DNA of 64,000 bases from Salinimonas marina (lineage in GTDB: Bacteria > Pseudomonadota > Gammaproteobacteria > Enterobacterales > Alteromonadaceae): contig NZ_CP064795.1 in NCBI RefSeq assembly GCF_015644725.1, positions 1,362,501-1,426,500 of the forward strand. The letters run 5' to 3'. Of the stretch, positions 56,851-64,000 are shown piece after piece. The notes beneath the pieces are model-generated. The model did no database searches. It had not been told where the DNA came from and saw only the letters and a list, made by a program, of their open reading frames with translations. A program made the translations under genes and the position numbers. Position 1 is the first letter of the stretch. Each line of letters starts with the position of its first letter.

Positions 56851-57579
56851 TCAGGCCTTCGCTAAAATGGCTTCCAGATAAGCGGCATCTGCCAGTCTAT
56901 CCATGTCAATTTCGGGCTTTTGCATCAGTGCATCGTGAGATAAATTTACCTGCACTTTGTGACTCGACCAGTCGATATTTTTTACATCAGCGGGGCGCAC
57001 CGCCAGCTTCTTGCCACCTGGCAACCAGTTATGCGTATCAATAATAAACAGCTGCAGGGTCCAGCCATCGTTATCAAAGATAAAGTCGGTAATATGACCC
57101 ACATCATCATTCAGAGTTTCCACATCGTAACCATGAACTTCATTGCATGAACGCAGATGGTTAGTGGGTTGCGCAGGAGCTTGTTCGACTTCACGTTCAA
57201 GATCCTGATCCACCAGCTGGGTAGGATGTGAAAAGTCACCCCAGGCACCCGGGCCTATCCAGTAGTACCCGTAACCAAAATATTTAAATAAGGTTTCTTC
57301 GTATTCACGGCTTACCGGTTTATGTTCGTCAATAGACGGCCCTTCCTTAATAGACTGGGACGACATATTTATCGACAACCACTGCTCCTCCGTATTCACT
57401 TTGGTAACCGCGATAGGGGATATCACCACTTTGCGGCTTAAAGGAAGCCAGCTGTTGGTGTCGGCTACCAGATAGCGGGCCACAAAATCCTGATCGTCAA
57501 AAAGAATGTCTTTGCACCCACCAATGTCACCGTCGGTTGCATGGATGGAATACTGCTTCATTTGTTTATGGGAAATCAT
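56851..57579 (-). CDS. PRC-barrel domain protein
   Basis: 242 residues with two PRC-barrel units: residues 1-85 (DGDIGGCKDILFDDQDFVAR, DTNSWLPLSRKVVISP) and residues 125-215 (HGYDVETLNDDVGHITDFIF, IDTHNWLPGGKKLAVRP). PRC-barrels are small beta-barrels that bind proteins or act as adaptors in RNA processing and photosynthesis. The ATG follows AGGAGG. Six bases separate it from fumC, so it may be co-transcribed with it. Function unknown. Confidence 0.82.
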   Translation of the reverse strand: MISHKQMKQYSIHATDGDIGGCKDILFDDQDFVARYLVADTNSWLPLSRKVVISPIAVTKVNTEEQWLSINMSSQSIKEGPSIDEHKPVSREYEETLFKYFGYGYYWIGPGAWGDFSHPTQLVDQDLEREVEQAPAQPTNHLRSCNEVHGYDVETLNDDVGHITDFIFDNDGWTLQLFIIDTHNWLPGGKKLAVRPADVKNIDWSSHKVQVNLSHDALMQKPEIDMDRLADAAYLEAILAKA

Positions 57580-57695
57580 CTTTTACGATCCTCCTGGAAA
57601 GTCCTGCCTTCAACTGTGAAGACGATTTAATATTCAATTCGTTAGGCTAGGGCCTATGGATCAATAAAAGCGGGGTAGCACTAGTGAATTTGTGC

Positions 57696-57722
57696 AGCAA
57701 AAATGGCGGCTGGAACGCCGCC
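57696..57722 (-). terminator. Terminator downstream of maoP
   Basis: On the minus strand, GGCGGC-GTTCCA-GCCGCC is followed by ATTTTTGC. A second small hairpin (GCCGGATAAAAACCGGC, 57776-57792) lies nearer the stop codon. Confidence 0.65.
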
Positions 57723-57802
57723 AATGTAAAAAAACAGAGTTTGGGAAAGGGTGCTAGAAGTGCCTGAGTGGTAACGCCGGATAAAAACCGGCATTGACCG
57801 GG

Positions 57803-58159
57803 TTAGCCAGCAATATCATAGTCTTCATTTTCAGCCGCATCATCGAAATACTGAATTTTGGAGGCGCTATTGAGGGTAAAAAAGGGCCGGTATTGGCGGG
57901 CCAGCCGTACATATTTCAGCCAGGCCTTTTCCAGGGCATTAGCCGGAGGGGTCTGCCCTTTGATGACCGCCATGAACTGATGTTCATCGGCACCTTCAGG
58001 GGACAGACTTCCTTGTTCCAGCGCCATCAAGGTATGGCCGTAACGCCCCAGTAAATCGGCTTCAGTAATACTAAAATCCCCGGACTTTTTAAATCCATAA
58101 GGAAATTTAGCCCGGTCGGTGAAAACTTTGTTTGGTTCACGAATAGAGAAGGTTGTCAT
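57803..58159 (-). CDS. maoP: Macrodomain organisation protein MaoP (DUF413)
   Basis: 118 residues. The family core is FPYGFKKSGDFSITEADLLG, RYGHTLMALEQG and ALEKAWLKYVRLARQYRPFF. In Escherichia coli MaoP (YifE) works with the nearby maoS DNA site to confine the Ori macrodomain, and its gene diverges from hdfR. Here the same divergent order is kept (hdfR starts at 58695), with one small gene between, supporting the name. The maoS element should lie in the 58160-58414 gap. Confidence 0.85.
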   Translation of the reverse strand: MTTFSIREPNKVFTDRAKFPYGFKKSGDFSITEADLLGRYGHTLMALEQGSLSPEGADEHQFMAVIKGQTPPANALEKAWLKYVRLARQYRPFFTLNSASKIQYFDDAAENEDYDIAG

Positions 58160-58414
58160 AAGTAATTACTCGCAAAATAGTGGCCATAACCAAGTGGCTT
58201 TTTAAGGCAAAATGCGGCAATCTCAAAACAAAAAATAATCGTCATAACCATAAAAAAATCTGCCTGAAGCAAGGCCTTGGGCGAAGCATACAAAAGGTGA
58301 CAACCAGCAAAACGATCAAAAAAATTATTTCATCGTTACGATGATTAAAATTTGTTTTAAATCTGTACAGGGAAACAGATAATAACAGGGTAAGCATCTA
58401 CAACAGAGACGACA

Positions 58415-58579
58415 ATGAGTAAAGACTATCGTTACCAACGCGAAGAATGGGACTCGGTAGAAGAGGGCGAGTTTCAGGGCAAGAAAAAAGCCGATCGCCG
58501 TCACCAGGTTAAGACAAAGCAGCAACGAGATTTATTGCGCCGGGAAAAGCAGCGCCGTTTACATTCTGAAGGCGCATAA
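58415..58579 (+). CDS. Small basic hypothetical protein between maoP and hdfR
   Basis: 54 residues, MSKDYRYQREEWDSVEEGEF, then a strongly basic, probably helical half (KKKADRRHQVKTKQQRD, LLRREKQRRL). It is rich in K, R and Q and could bind nucleic acid. No exact ribosome binding site (GAGACGACA precedes the ATG), but composition is coding-like. Not recognised. Confidence 0.55.
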   Translation: MSKDYRYQREEWDSVEEGEFQGKKKADRRHQVKTKQQRDLLRREKQRRLHSEGA

Positions 58580-58694
58580 TTTTTTCAGGCGTGAGAGCAG
58601 CCCTGCCATTCGGTTAGGGCTGTAAGCCTGTTTTTGTTTACAAATCCTGACAACTGTGCAAAGTTCGCTATAACATTGCCTACAGTTATTGTTC

Positions 58695-59528
58695 ATGGAT
58701 ATTCGTTTTCTTTCTACTTTTATCGAAGTAGCCGACACCCGTCATTTCGGAAAAGCCGCTGAGAATCTGTTTTTAACACAGTCTGCAGTGAGCGCCCGTA
58801 TCAAATTACTTGAAGAGTACTTTCAGACCACGTTATTTATACGACATCGCAACAGTATTCAGTTAACCCCGGCCGGCGAAAAACTGTTGCCCTTTGCGCA
58901 TCAGTTAAATGCTACCTTGAAAGAAGCCAAACGTGAGCTGCAGCTGGAGTCGGGCGAGTTTGTGGTGTGTGGCGCCACCCAGCTTGCCAGTGAGTTACAA
59001 CTCACCCAAACCCTGGCCCAGATTTATGAACACTTTCCCGACTGGTCGGTGAAAGCCGAAGTGTTGACCCTTGAAGGGTTATCACGCCAGTTGCATGAAA
59101 GGGTTATTGATTTAGCCTTCTCCTCTGAGCCGTTAAAATCCGAAGAAGTTGTGAGTGTGCCTATGTTTGAGCAGCCATTGGGCTTGTTCGCAAGTCCGGG
59201 CGCGCCACAGGAGCCAACCGCGTCTGATTTTGTGGCGCTGGACTGGGGCAGTAAAGCGCGTGATGCCTTATCAGCGCAGTTTCCGCAATTGCGAGATGCC
59301 CGGCTACGAACCAATTCATTACGTCTGGCGATGGCCTCAATGCATGATGAAGGTGGTTTTGTGGTTTTACCCATAAATATGGGACAGGGGCCTGCCAATA
59401 CGCTCAATCTTTCGCTACTACACAACTTCGAGCCGGTGACCACCACGGTGTTTTTAAATCATTTGAAGACCATCAAACGACCTGCACTTAATACCGTCAT
59501 TGACGCGTTATTTGGCGCGATGAATTAA
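58695..59528 (+). CDS. hdfR: LysR-family regulator HdfR
   Basis: 277 residues from MDIRFLSTFIEVADTRHFGK at 58695 (a TTG six bases earlier is less likely). The winged helix is FLTQSAVSARIKLLEEYFQ, followed by the effector domain (CGATQLASELQLTQTLAQIY). HdfR represses flhDC in Escherichia coli and sits next to maoP there, as here. The name rests on synteny and N-terminal similarity; the flagellar target is inference. Confidence 0.82.
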   Translation: MDIRFLSTFIEVADTRHFGKAAENLFLTQSAVSARIKLLEEYFQTTLFIRHRNSIQLTPAGEKLLPFAHQLNATLKEAKRELQLESGEFVVCGATQLASELQLTQTLAQIYEHFPDWSVKAEVLTLEGLSRQLHERVIDLAFSSEPLKSEEVVSVPMFEQPLGLFASPGAPQEPTASDFVALDWGSKARDALSAQFPQLRDARLRTNSLRLAMASMHDEGGFVVLPINMGQGPANTLNLSLLHNFEPVTTTVFLNHLKTIKRPALNTVIDALFGAMN

Positions 59529-59695
59529 TGAGTTGGCCCGGCAAAACTTTAGCGATAAACCAGGTTTTCCCGGGCAATTGTCCGCCGGCCCCCTTGTATT
59601 TATTGCTTAACGTGCCCATTAACTGAGTTAAATTAGTTATCTGCCCTGACAGCGGTAAACGAAGGTGTCGCAGGGCATCAAAATAGGATCATATT

Positions 59696-60052
59696 ATGGC
59701 CTTAGATCAACACCCCCTTCTTAATGCCGGAGCTGATGTTCGCATGAGCGAAACCATTACCAGCATAAAAGACAATGAAGAAGTCTGGATTCTAAAAGAC
59801 GGTGATGGCTGCGTAATGCTGACCACCGACGACGAGGATGGTGTACCAGTATGGCCAGATGCCGGTATGGCATTGTTATGGGCTACCGAAGACTGGGCCG
59901 ATTGTGAGCCTATGGCGGTGAGCCTTAAAGACTGGTTGAAAAAGTGGACACCAGGGCTGATGCAGGACAACCTGGTGGTCGTCGTGTGCCCGGTACCGGG
60001 TGAAGACGGTGAAGTTATAGATCCGGACGCCCTGGCCGAAAAAATTATGTAG
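59696..60052 (+). CDS. DUF2750 family protein
   Basis: 118 acidic residues with the family pattern ETITSIKDNEEVWILKDGDG, CVMLTTDDEDGVPVWPD and YALLWATEDW-like AMALLWATEDWADCEPMAVS. Cytoplasmic, no known function. Own start with a distant AGGATC. Followed by the DUF2789 gene. Confidence 0.78.
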   Translation: MALDQHPLLNAGADVRMSETITSIKDNEEVWILKDGDGCVMLTTDDEDGVPVWPDAGMALLWATEDWADCEPMAVSLKDWLKKWTPGLMQDNLVVVVCPVPGEDGEVIDPDALAEKIM

Positions 60053-60188
60053 AGTGATTCGGCAGACAGTTAACCCACTGTCTGCCATAGACCGCGCTCA
60101 GGCCGCTTCAATTATCCCACCCAAAAGCTGATCTAGCCCATCTAAGAACTCGTTTAAACTGCAGATAATCATCTTCAGGAGTTTTATT

Positions 60189-60425
60189 ATGTATACAGAA
60201 CAACCTACTATGGAAGATTTGTTTCAGCAGTTAGGGCTGGATTCGGATGAAAAATCAATCAACGAATTTATCCAGAAGCATCATGGCATGAATGATAGTC
60301 GCCATATTGAAAGAGCCCCATTTTGGAATGACTCCCAGCGCGCGTTTTTACAACAAGCCCTCGATGAAGATGCAGAGTGGGTAATGATTATTGATGATCT
60401 TAATGCCCAGCTTCACCATGAATGA
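60189..60425 (+). CDS. DUF2789 family protein
   Basis: 78 residues: PTMEDLFQQLGLDSDEKSIN, FIQKHHGMNDSRHIERAPFW and SQRAFLQQALDEDAEWVMII, the complete length of DUF2789. CAGGAG precedes the ATG. Cytoplasmic, function unknown; common in marine gammaproteobacteria and Pseudomonas. Confidence 0.84.
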   Translation: MYTEQPTMEDLFQQLGLDSDEKSINEFIQKHHGMNDSRHIERAPFWNDSQRAFLQQALDEDAEWVMIIDDLNAQLHHE

Positions 60426-60427
60426 GC

Positions 60428-60658
60428 TTAGCTCGTAAAATGTGGGGGAGGCGCTGAATATAAATGCTGGCCAGGGATAATGCTATCGCCAGGCAGTAAA
60501 AAGAGGCCAAGGATAATGCTATCGTCCCGTTTGAAAATGTTGGAGCCGGGGTCATGAATAAGACACTGGCGCCGGCCAATTAAGTGATGCGACGACCAAC
60601 GCGAATTATCGCCGACTCTTGAATGGGATGCTGGACAGGGGGGATAGAGAACGCCCAA
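60428..60658 (-). pseudogene. Possible hexapeptide-repeat protein fragment
   Basis: A 76-codon frame ending at the DUF2789 3' end. The middle, GDNSRWSSHHLIGRRQCLIH and DDSIILGLFLLPGDSIIPGQ, reads like part of a left-handed beta-helix or a small beta-domain, and DSIILG/DSIIPG is encoded by a 20-bp direct repeat. There is no ribosome binding site and no signature long enough to name. Debris of a lost gene is the likeliest reading. Confidence 0.3.
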
Positions 60659-60673
60659 GACAGAGTAGAAACC

Positions 60674-61020
60674 TGGACAGTCACTTTAAAGAGAGCACCC
60701 TGGACAGTCACTTTATTTATCCGGCTCAGCCTCAGGTAGTTCCACCTCAGGCTAAATCATTTTCTGGAGAAAGCAGGTGAAATACGAAGAGCAGATTACG
60801 GACACCCACAATGTTGCGTGTTGGACAGTCACCTTCTTTTATTAAGACCTGGACAGTCACTTTATTTATCCGGCTCAGCCCCAGGTAGGTCCATCTCAGG
60901 GGAAACCATTTTCAGAACATAGCGGATGAAACACGAATAGAAGATTATGGACAGTCACTATATGGTTGGAGATCCACAAAGTTAGCGTGCTGGACAGTCA
61001 CCTTCTTTTGCCACCTTCTT
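60674..61020. repeat. Imperfect ~150-bp tandem repeat with six TGGACAGTCAC motifs
   Basis: The 11-mer TGGACAGTCAC occurs at 60674, 60701, 60822, 60850, 60948 and 60991. Two longer units start at 60700 and 60849 and share about 30 identical bases (CTGGACAGTCACTTTATTTA, then TCCGGCTCAGCC). Each unit then carries a small inverted repeat (60728-60753; 60879-60902) and ends with TGGACAGTCACCTTCTTTT. The second unit has about 20 extra bases near 60950. No protein is encoded. Resemblance to short motifs scattered around mobile or REP-type elements in related genera is inference. Confidence 0.75.
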
Positions 61021-61260
61021 TACTGAGGCTTTGGCCACCCACAGACATAAGGGAAGGTAAATAGCGAAACTGGATTTCCCGAGCTAAAGAGTTAGATGTT
61101 TACCCACGTGCGCGTACCGCCTTGTAGCCTGGCCCCAGAGCATATCTGAGAGACAGCGTATTAAACGCCGGGAAGTGTTAGGTCTCGGTGAGATGGTGGG
61201 CGACCCTGATAGGGTGATGGTTAGGGTGATTCGTAAATTGAATCCGTTTACTTCAATTTT
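61021..61260. other. Non-coding stretch between the repeats and the RNase J-like gene
   Basis: 240 bases without a supported gene. GGTGAGATGGTGGGCGACC and CTGATAGGGTGATGGTTAGG could be part of a degraded frame. It has to carry the promoter of the RNase J-like gene. Confidence 0.35.
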
Positions 61261-61296
61261 TTGCAGGTCGGATGTGGCCGGTATAAGGAGTCAGAT

Positions 61297-62679
61297 ATTT
61301 CATTATTAACCCCGGGTGAAGACGATCTTTGGTTCTTACCGCTAGGCGGCACCGGTGAGATTGGTATGAACATGAATCTGTACGGACATAATGGCCACTG
61401 GCTTATGGTGGACTGTGGTGTCAGTTTCGATGAACCATTAGTTGCCCCTTATCGCGAAAGTCAGAGCGCCGCTGAGGCCGGAGAAAAGATTCAGGTTGTG
61501 GCAGCCGATCCTGGCTTTATCACGGCGCAAAAAGAACATCTCTGCGGTATCATTATCACCCATGCCCATGAGGACCATGTAGGGGCTCTGCCTTATTTAT
61601 GGCCGAGGTTGAAGTGCCCCGTTTATACCACGCGCTTCACCGCAGAAGTGTTACGCCGAAAACTAGCCGAAACCGGCCTGGAAGGAAAAGTACCGATTAT
61701 AGAAGTGGACAGTCACAGCCTCTGCCGAATTGGTCCGTTTGATGTCAGCTGGCTTGCGGTAACACACTCAATACCTGAACCCTATGCGCTTAAAATCTCG
61801 ACGCCGGCTGGCGTCGTGCTGCATACCGCAGACTGGAAAATTGATGCGCAACCCATTACCGGCAAACCCTTTGACCCTAAGCTTTACCGGCGTTTGAAGG
61901 AAGAAAACATTCTGGCGATGGTGGGCGATTCCACCAATGCCACCAAACCAGGCTTTTCTATTTCTGAGCGAAACTGCTATGACGGACTGTTGGCCACCAT
62001 ACGTCCTCAGGTTGGGCGGGTAGTGGTCAGTTGCTTTGGCAGTAACATCGCCCGTTTAATTTCACTTGCCTATGTGGCGAAAAATACCAATCGCTATATG
62101 GCGTTGTTCGGCCGCTCGTTACTTAATATGTACAGTATCGCCCGTAAAATGGGGCTCTGGCCTGACGATTTATCTCTGGTAGAGCCTTCACATCTTGGTT
62201 ATTTGCCTCCTCACGAGGTGCTGGCCGTGGCTACCGGCAGTCAGGGCGAAGCAAGGGCCGCGCTGGGTCGTATCGCCAAAGACTCACATCCGCATTTGAC
62301 GTTGGACAAAGGTGACATGGTCATTTTTTCCAGCATTATTATTCCGGGGAATGAGACGGCGGTGACCGGGCTGGTGCGTCAGTTTGAAGCGCAGGGGGTT
62401 ACTACCCTGCTAAGTGAAAATAGTACTTTGCCAATCCATGCCAGTGGTCACCCGTGCGCCGAAGAGCTGGCATTGATGTATGAGTGGGTGCGACCGCAAA
62501 TTGCCATTCCGGTGCATGGAGAGCCTGAACATCTTGAGGCGCATGCAATGGTAGCCAAAGCCACCGGTGTACGAAAGCGTCAGGTAGGCTTAAATGGAGA
62601 TCTCTATCGTTTAGCGCCACTTCCCAGTATTCGTCGACAAGTGGTTAAAACCGGTCGGATTGCGCTTAGACGCGAGTAA
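61297..62679 (+). CDS. RNase J-like metallo-beta-lactamase-fold ribonuclease
   Basis: About 460 residues: LWFLPLGGTGEIGMNMNLYG, the zinc motif THAHEDHVGAL, a beta-CASP domain (VGDSTNATKPGFSISERNCY, VSCFGSNIARLISLA) and the final histidine motifs HASGHPCAEEL and PVHGEPEHLEAHA. It processes or degrades RNA in the cytoplasm. It is shorter than Bacillus RNase J (about 555) because the C-terminal domain is missing. AAGGAG at 61285-61290 sits six bases before an in-frame ATT (61297), with no ATG, GTG or TTG there. The only upstream alternative, TTG at 61261, has no binding site. Either ATT is used or a base was lost from an ATG. Confidence 0.82.
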   Translation: MSLLTPGEDDLWFLPLGGTGEIGMNMNLYGHNGHWLMVDCGVSFDEPLVAPYRESQSAAEAGEKIQVVAADPGFITAQKEHLCGIIITHAHEDHVGALPYLWPRLKCPVYTTRFTAEVLRRKLAETGLEGKVPIIEVDSHSLCRIGPFDVSWLAVTHSIPEPYALKISTPAGVVLHTADWKIDAQPITGKPFDPKLYRRLKEENILAMVGDSTNATKPGFSISERNCYDGLLATIRPQVGRVVVSCFGSNIARLISLAYVAKNTNRYMALFGRSLLNMYSIARKMGLWPDDLSLVEPSHLGYLPPHEVLAVATGSQGEARAALGRIAKDSHPHLTLDKGDMVIFSSIIIPGNETAVTGLVRQFEAQGVTTLLSENSTLPIHASGHPCAEELALMYEWVRPQIAIPVHGEPEHLEAHAMVAKATGVRKRQVGLNGDLYRLAPLPSIRRQVVKTGRIALRRE

Positions 62680-62982
62680 CCCTATCTCTGTTACAAAGAG
62701 TACCTAAAAAGACGCTACAAGCCTATGATTCTGCTGTATTTATGTTCAATAAGAGTATAAGCTGGTGGTTATATACCCTTGAAAAATGCAGTGCATCGGA
62801 CCTTTCCCGCCGTGACTAATTTGAGTTCATAAGCCGTTTACTGTCGCTATAACCACCTTTTTATATGCGAACGCGCGCTTATTGTTCGCAAAGGTATAAA
62901 AAATCAGACCGGGGGAAGGGATAGCAACTCGTCAGGCGATACTATTTTGGTATAGTAATCGATAGACTGATTAGAATAATAA
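62680..62982. other. Intergenic region, no gene seen
   Basis: About 300 bases between the RNase J-like gene and the propeller protein. A/T-rich near 62740 and 62950. TATAGTAAT at 62951 could be part of a promoter. No repeats from the upstream array were found. Confidence 0.4.
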
Positions 62983-64000
62983 ATGGACAGTTACTCGGTG
63001 AAAACGGTATTTGACCTCTTCAGGTTTTTGCAAGTTGCAGTACGTGCTTTGCGAGGCCCTAAAACCAGCCAGAACCTACTTCTCATCTGGCTCGGATTTA
63101 GTCTATACCTGTCGACGGGCGCAATTGCCGCTCCCGTACTCTCTGAACCTCAGTTTAAACGTTTATCTACGCATCAGGGCCTGACTCAGGACACTATTCT
63201 GGATATCCTGATTGATAACGACGGCTTTGTCTGGTTTGCTACTGAAGGCGGACTTGGCCGGTGGGATGGCTATAATTTTTTAACCATCAAGGGTCCCAAT
63301 GATGTTTTTGTCAACGCCAGTATTGAAAAGCTGTTCCTGGACTCTGCTCAAAAACTTTGGATCAGTACCCTGTCATCGGGTGTATATACACTGGATCTCC
63401 ACACTCAGGCCATAAACCGTATTATCGATCGACAAGCCCGTTCTGAGACTTCGTGGAGTCAGACGGGGCGCGCATTCATTGAAGACAGCAACAGTAATAT
63501 TTATGTGGCGCTGGACCATGAGGTGGTCTTTATTAGCGCCCGGGATAACAAACCAAAAACTCTGGCGGTGCTGCCACAGCCTCTTCGCGATAAGGATAAC
63601 CTGATACGCGATATCTGGTTAACAGACAAGTATCTGTATATCGCCAGCTCCAGCGGCTTATTTGCAAAGCGCCGGGATATGCCCCAGGCCCCCTTATTGC
63701 CAATTGAGTATTTACCTTTGGCTGAGCGCAATATCAGCAATCTGAACAGTAAATTTTTGTGGCTGGATAGGCAACAGCGGTTCTGGGTGGCCACCGTGCA
63801 GGGCGTATTCGCGATACCCCTGCCAGATTTAGAGGCGGCCCTTGATAAAAATACCCAGGCCCGATTTACTGCTGTGGATGAAACCCTCAATGTTTGGGAA
63901 GTGGTGCAAAAAGAAGACGACAGCTTCTGGCTGGCGTCGTCTTCAGGGCTTTATTCGTTAAAACAAAATGCCTCAGGGACCTGGCAAAAGATTCATATTT
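62983..64000 (+). CDS. Two-component-regulator propeller protein, N-terminal part (runs off the window)
   Basis: 339 codons open to the window end. After a long hydrophobic start (LLLIWLGFSLYLSTGAIA, signal or anchor), repeated blades of the Reg_prop type follow: LSTHQGLTQDTILDILIDND, GFVWFATEGGLGRWDGYNF, KLWISTLSSGVYTLDL, RFWVATVQGVFAIP and SFWLASSSGLYSL. Such sensors usually continue with a Y_Y_Y domain, a membrane helix and a kinase or diguanylate cyclase output; that part lies outside the window. The ligand may be an oligosaccharide, as in relatives, but that is only inference. A GTG at 62998 is also possible as the start. Confidence 0.8.
   Translation, partial: MDSYSVKTVFDLFRFLQVAVRALRGPKTSQNLLLIWLGFSLYLSTGAIAAPVLSEPQFKRLSTHQGLTQDTILDILIDNDGFVWFATEGGLGRWDGYNFLTIKGPNDVFVNASIEKLFLDSAQKLWISTLSSGVYTLDLHTQAINRIIDRQARSETSWSQTGRAFIEDSNSNIYVALDHEVVFISARDNKPKTLAVLPQPLRDKDNLIRDIWLTDKYLYIASSSGLFAKRRDMPQAPLLPIEYLPLAERNISNLNSKFLWLDRQQRFWVATVQGVFAIPLPDLEAALDKNTQARFTAVDETLNVWEVVQKEDDSFWLASSSGLYSLKQNASGTWQKIHI

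Noticed and set aside
60674..61020. CRISPR array
   Set aside because: The 11-mer spacing is irregular (27 to 121 bases) and the sequences between are themselves repeated, so it does not fit repeat-spacer order.

Overview
The window looks like a chromosomal segment from a marine gammaproteobacterium of the Alteromonadales, probably Alteromonadaceae (Alteromonas/Salinimonas/Aestuariibacter-like). This rests on protein resemblance: TonB-dependent receptors with flavin halogenase and SapC neighbours, a two-component propeller protein, MaoP/HdfR synteny, DUF2789/DUF2750/DUF3360 proteins and a gammaproteobacterial-type Asd. No rRNA, tRNA, CRISPR array, prophage or intact insertion sequence was found.

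Layout. 1-9.6 kb: the start of a chemoreceptor, rluF, a spinster-like MFS carrier, a DUF3360 membrane protein, a 5'-truncated DMT permease, a FadL-type porin and a secreted alpha/beta hydrolase. 9.7-21.1 kb: a galactoside-use locus with GH36 alpha-galactosidase and divergent GH42 beta-galactosidase, then (minus strand) a TonB-dependent receptor, flavin-dependent halogenase, SapC and a sodium/solute symporter. Similar LacI-type palindromes lie in the GH36/GH42 intergenic region and upstream of the receptor. 21.4-25.5 kb: the glycerol regulon glpK / glpR / glpD with GlpR-like operators. 25.7-33.6 kb: asd, a Kef-type antiporter, a LysE exporter with divergent Lrp regulator, a CurA-like reductase and a FrnE/DsbA-like protein. 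34-40.5 kb: an orphan receiver, an EEP-family protein, a BON protein, and an mlaA-like lipoprotein overlapping an RND/MMPL exporter. 41.6-45 kb: small envelope and stress proteins. 45.1-53.4 kb: a tightly packed five-gene signalling operon (sigma-54 regulator, stand-alone DHp-like protein, CHASE3 kinase, Rcp1-like receiver, REC-kinase-REC-REC hybrid), then exoD and a GGDEF/EAL protein. 53.6-60.4 kb: LysR, rhodanese / ArsR, fumC with a PRC-barrel gene, maoP / hdfR, DUF2750 and DUF2789. 60.4-64 kb: a repeat-rich non-coding stretch, an RNase J-like gene and the start of a propeller-type sensor.

A recurring oddity is that ten otherwise well-conserved genes are each broken by one or two apparent single-base losses, mostly in short G, C or A runs. 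In every case the gene length is off by exactly the number of bases needed to restore one frame. I read these mainly as consensus errors in the underlying assembly. They are typed as pseudogene because the DNA as given is broken, but most are probably intact in the organism.

The best candidates for new biology are the halogenase/SapC galactoside locus with its shared operator, the five-gene phosphorelay with a kinase-less DHp protein, and the imperfect ~150 bp tandem repeat carrying six copies of an 11-bp motif upstream of an RNase J gene that lacks a conventional start codon beside its Shine-Dalgarno.
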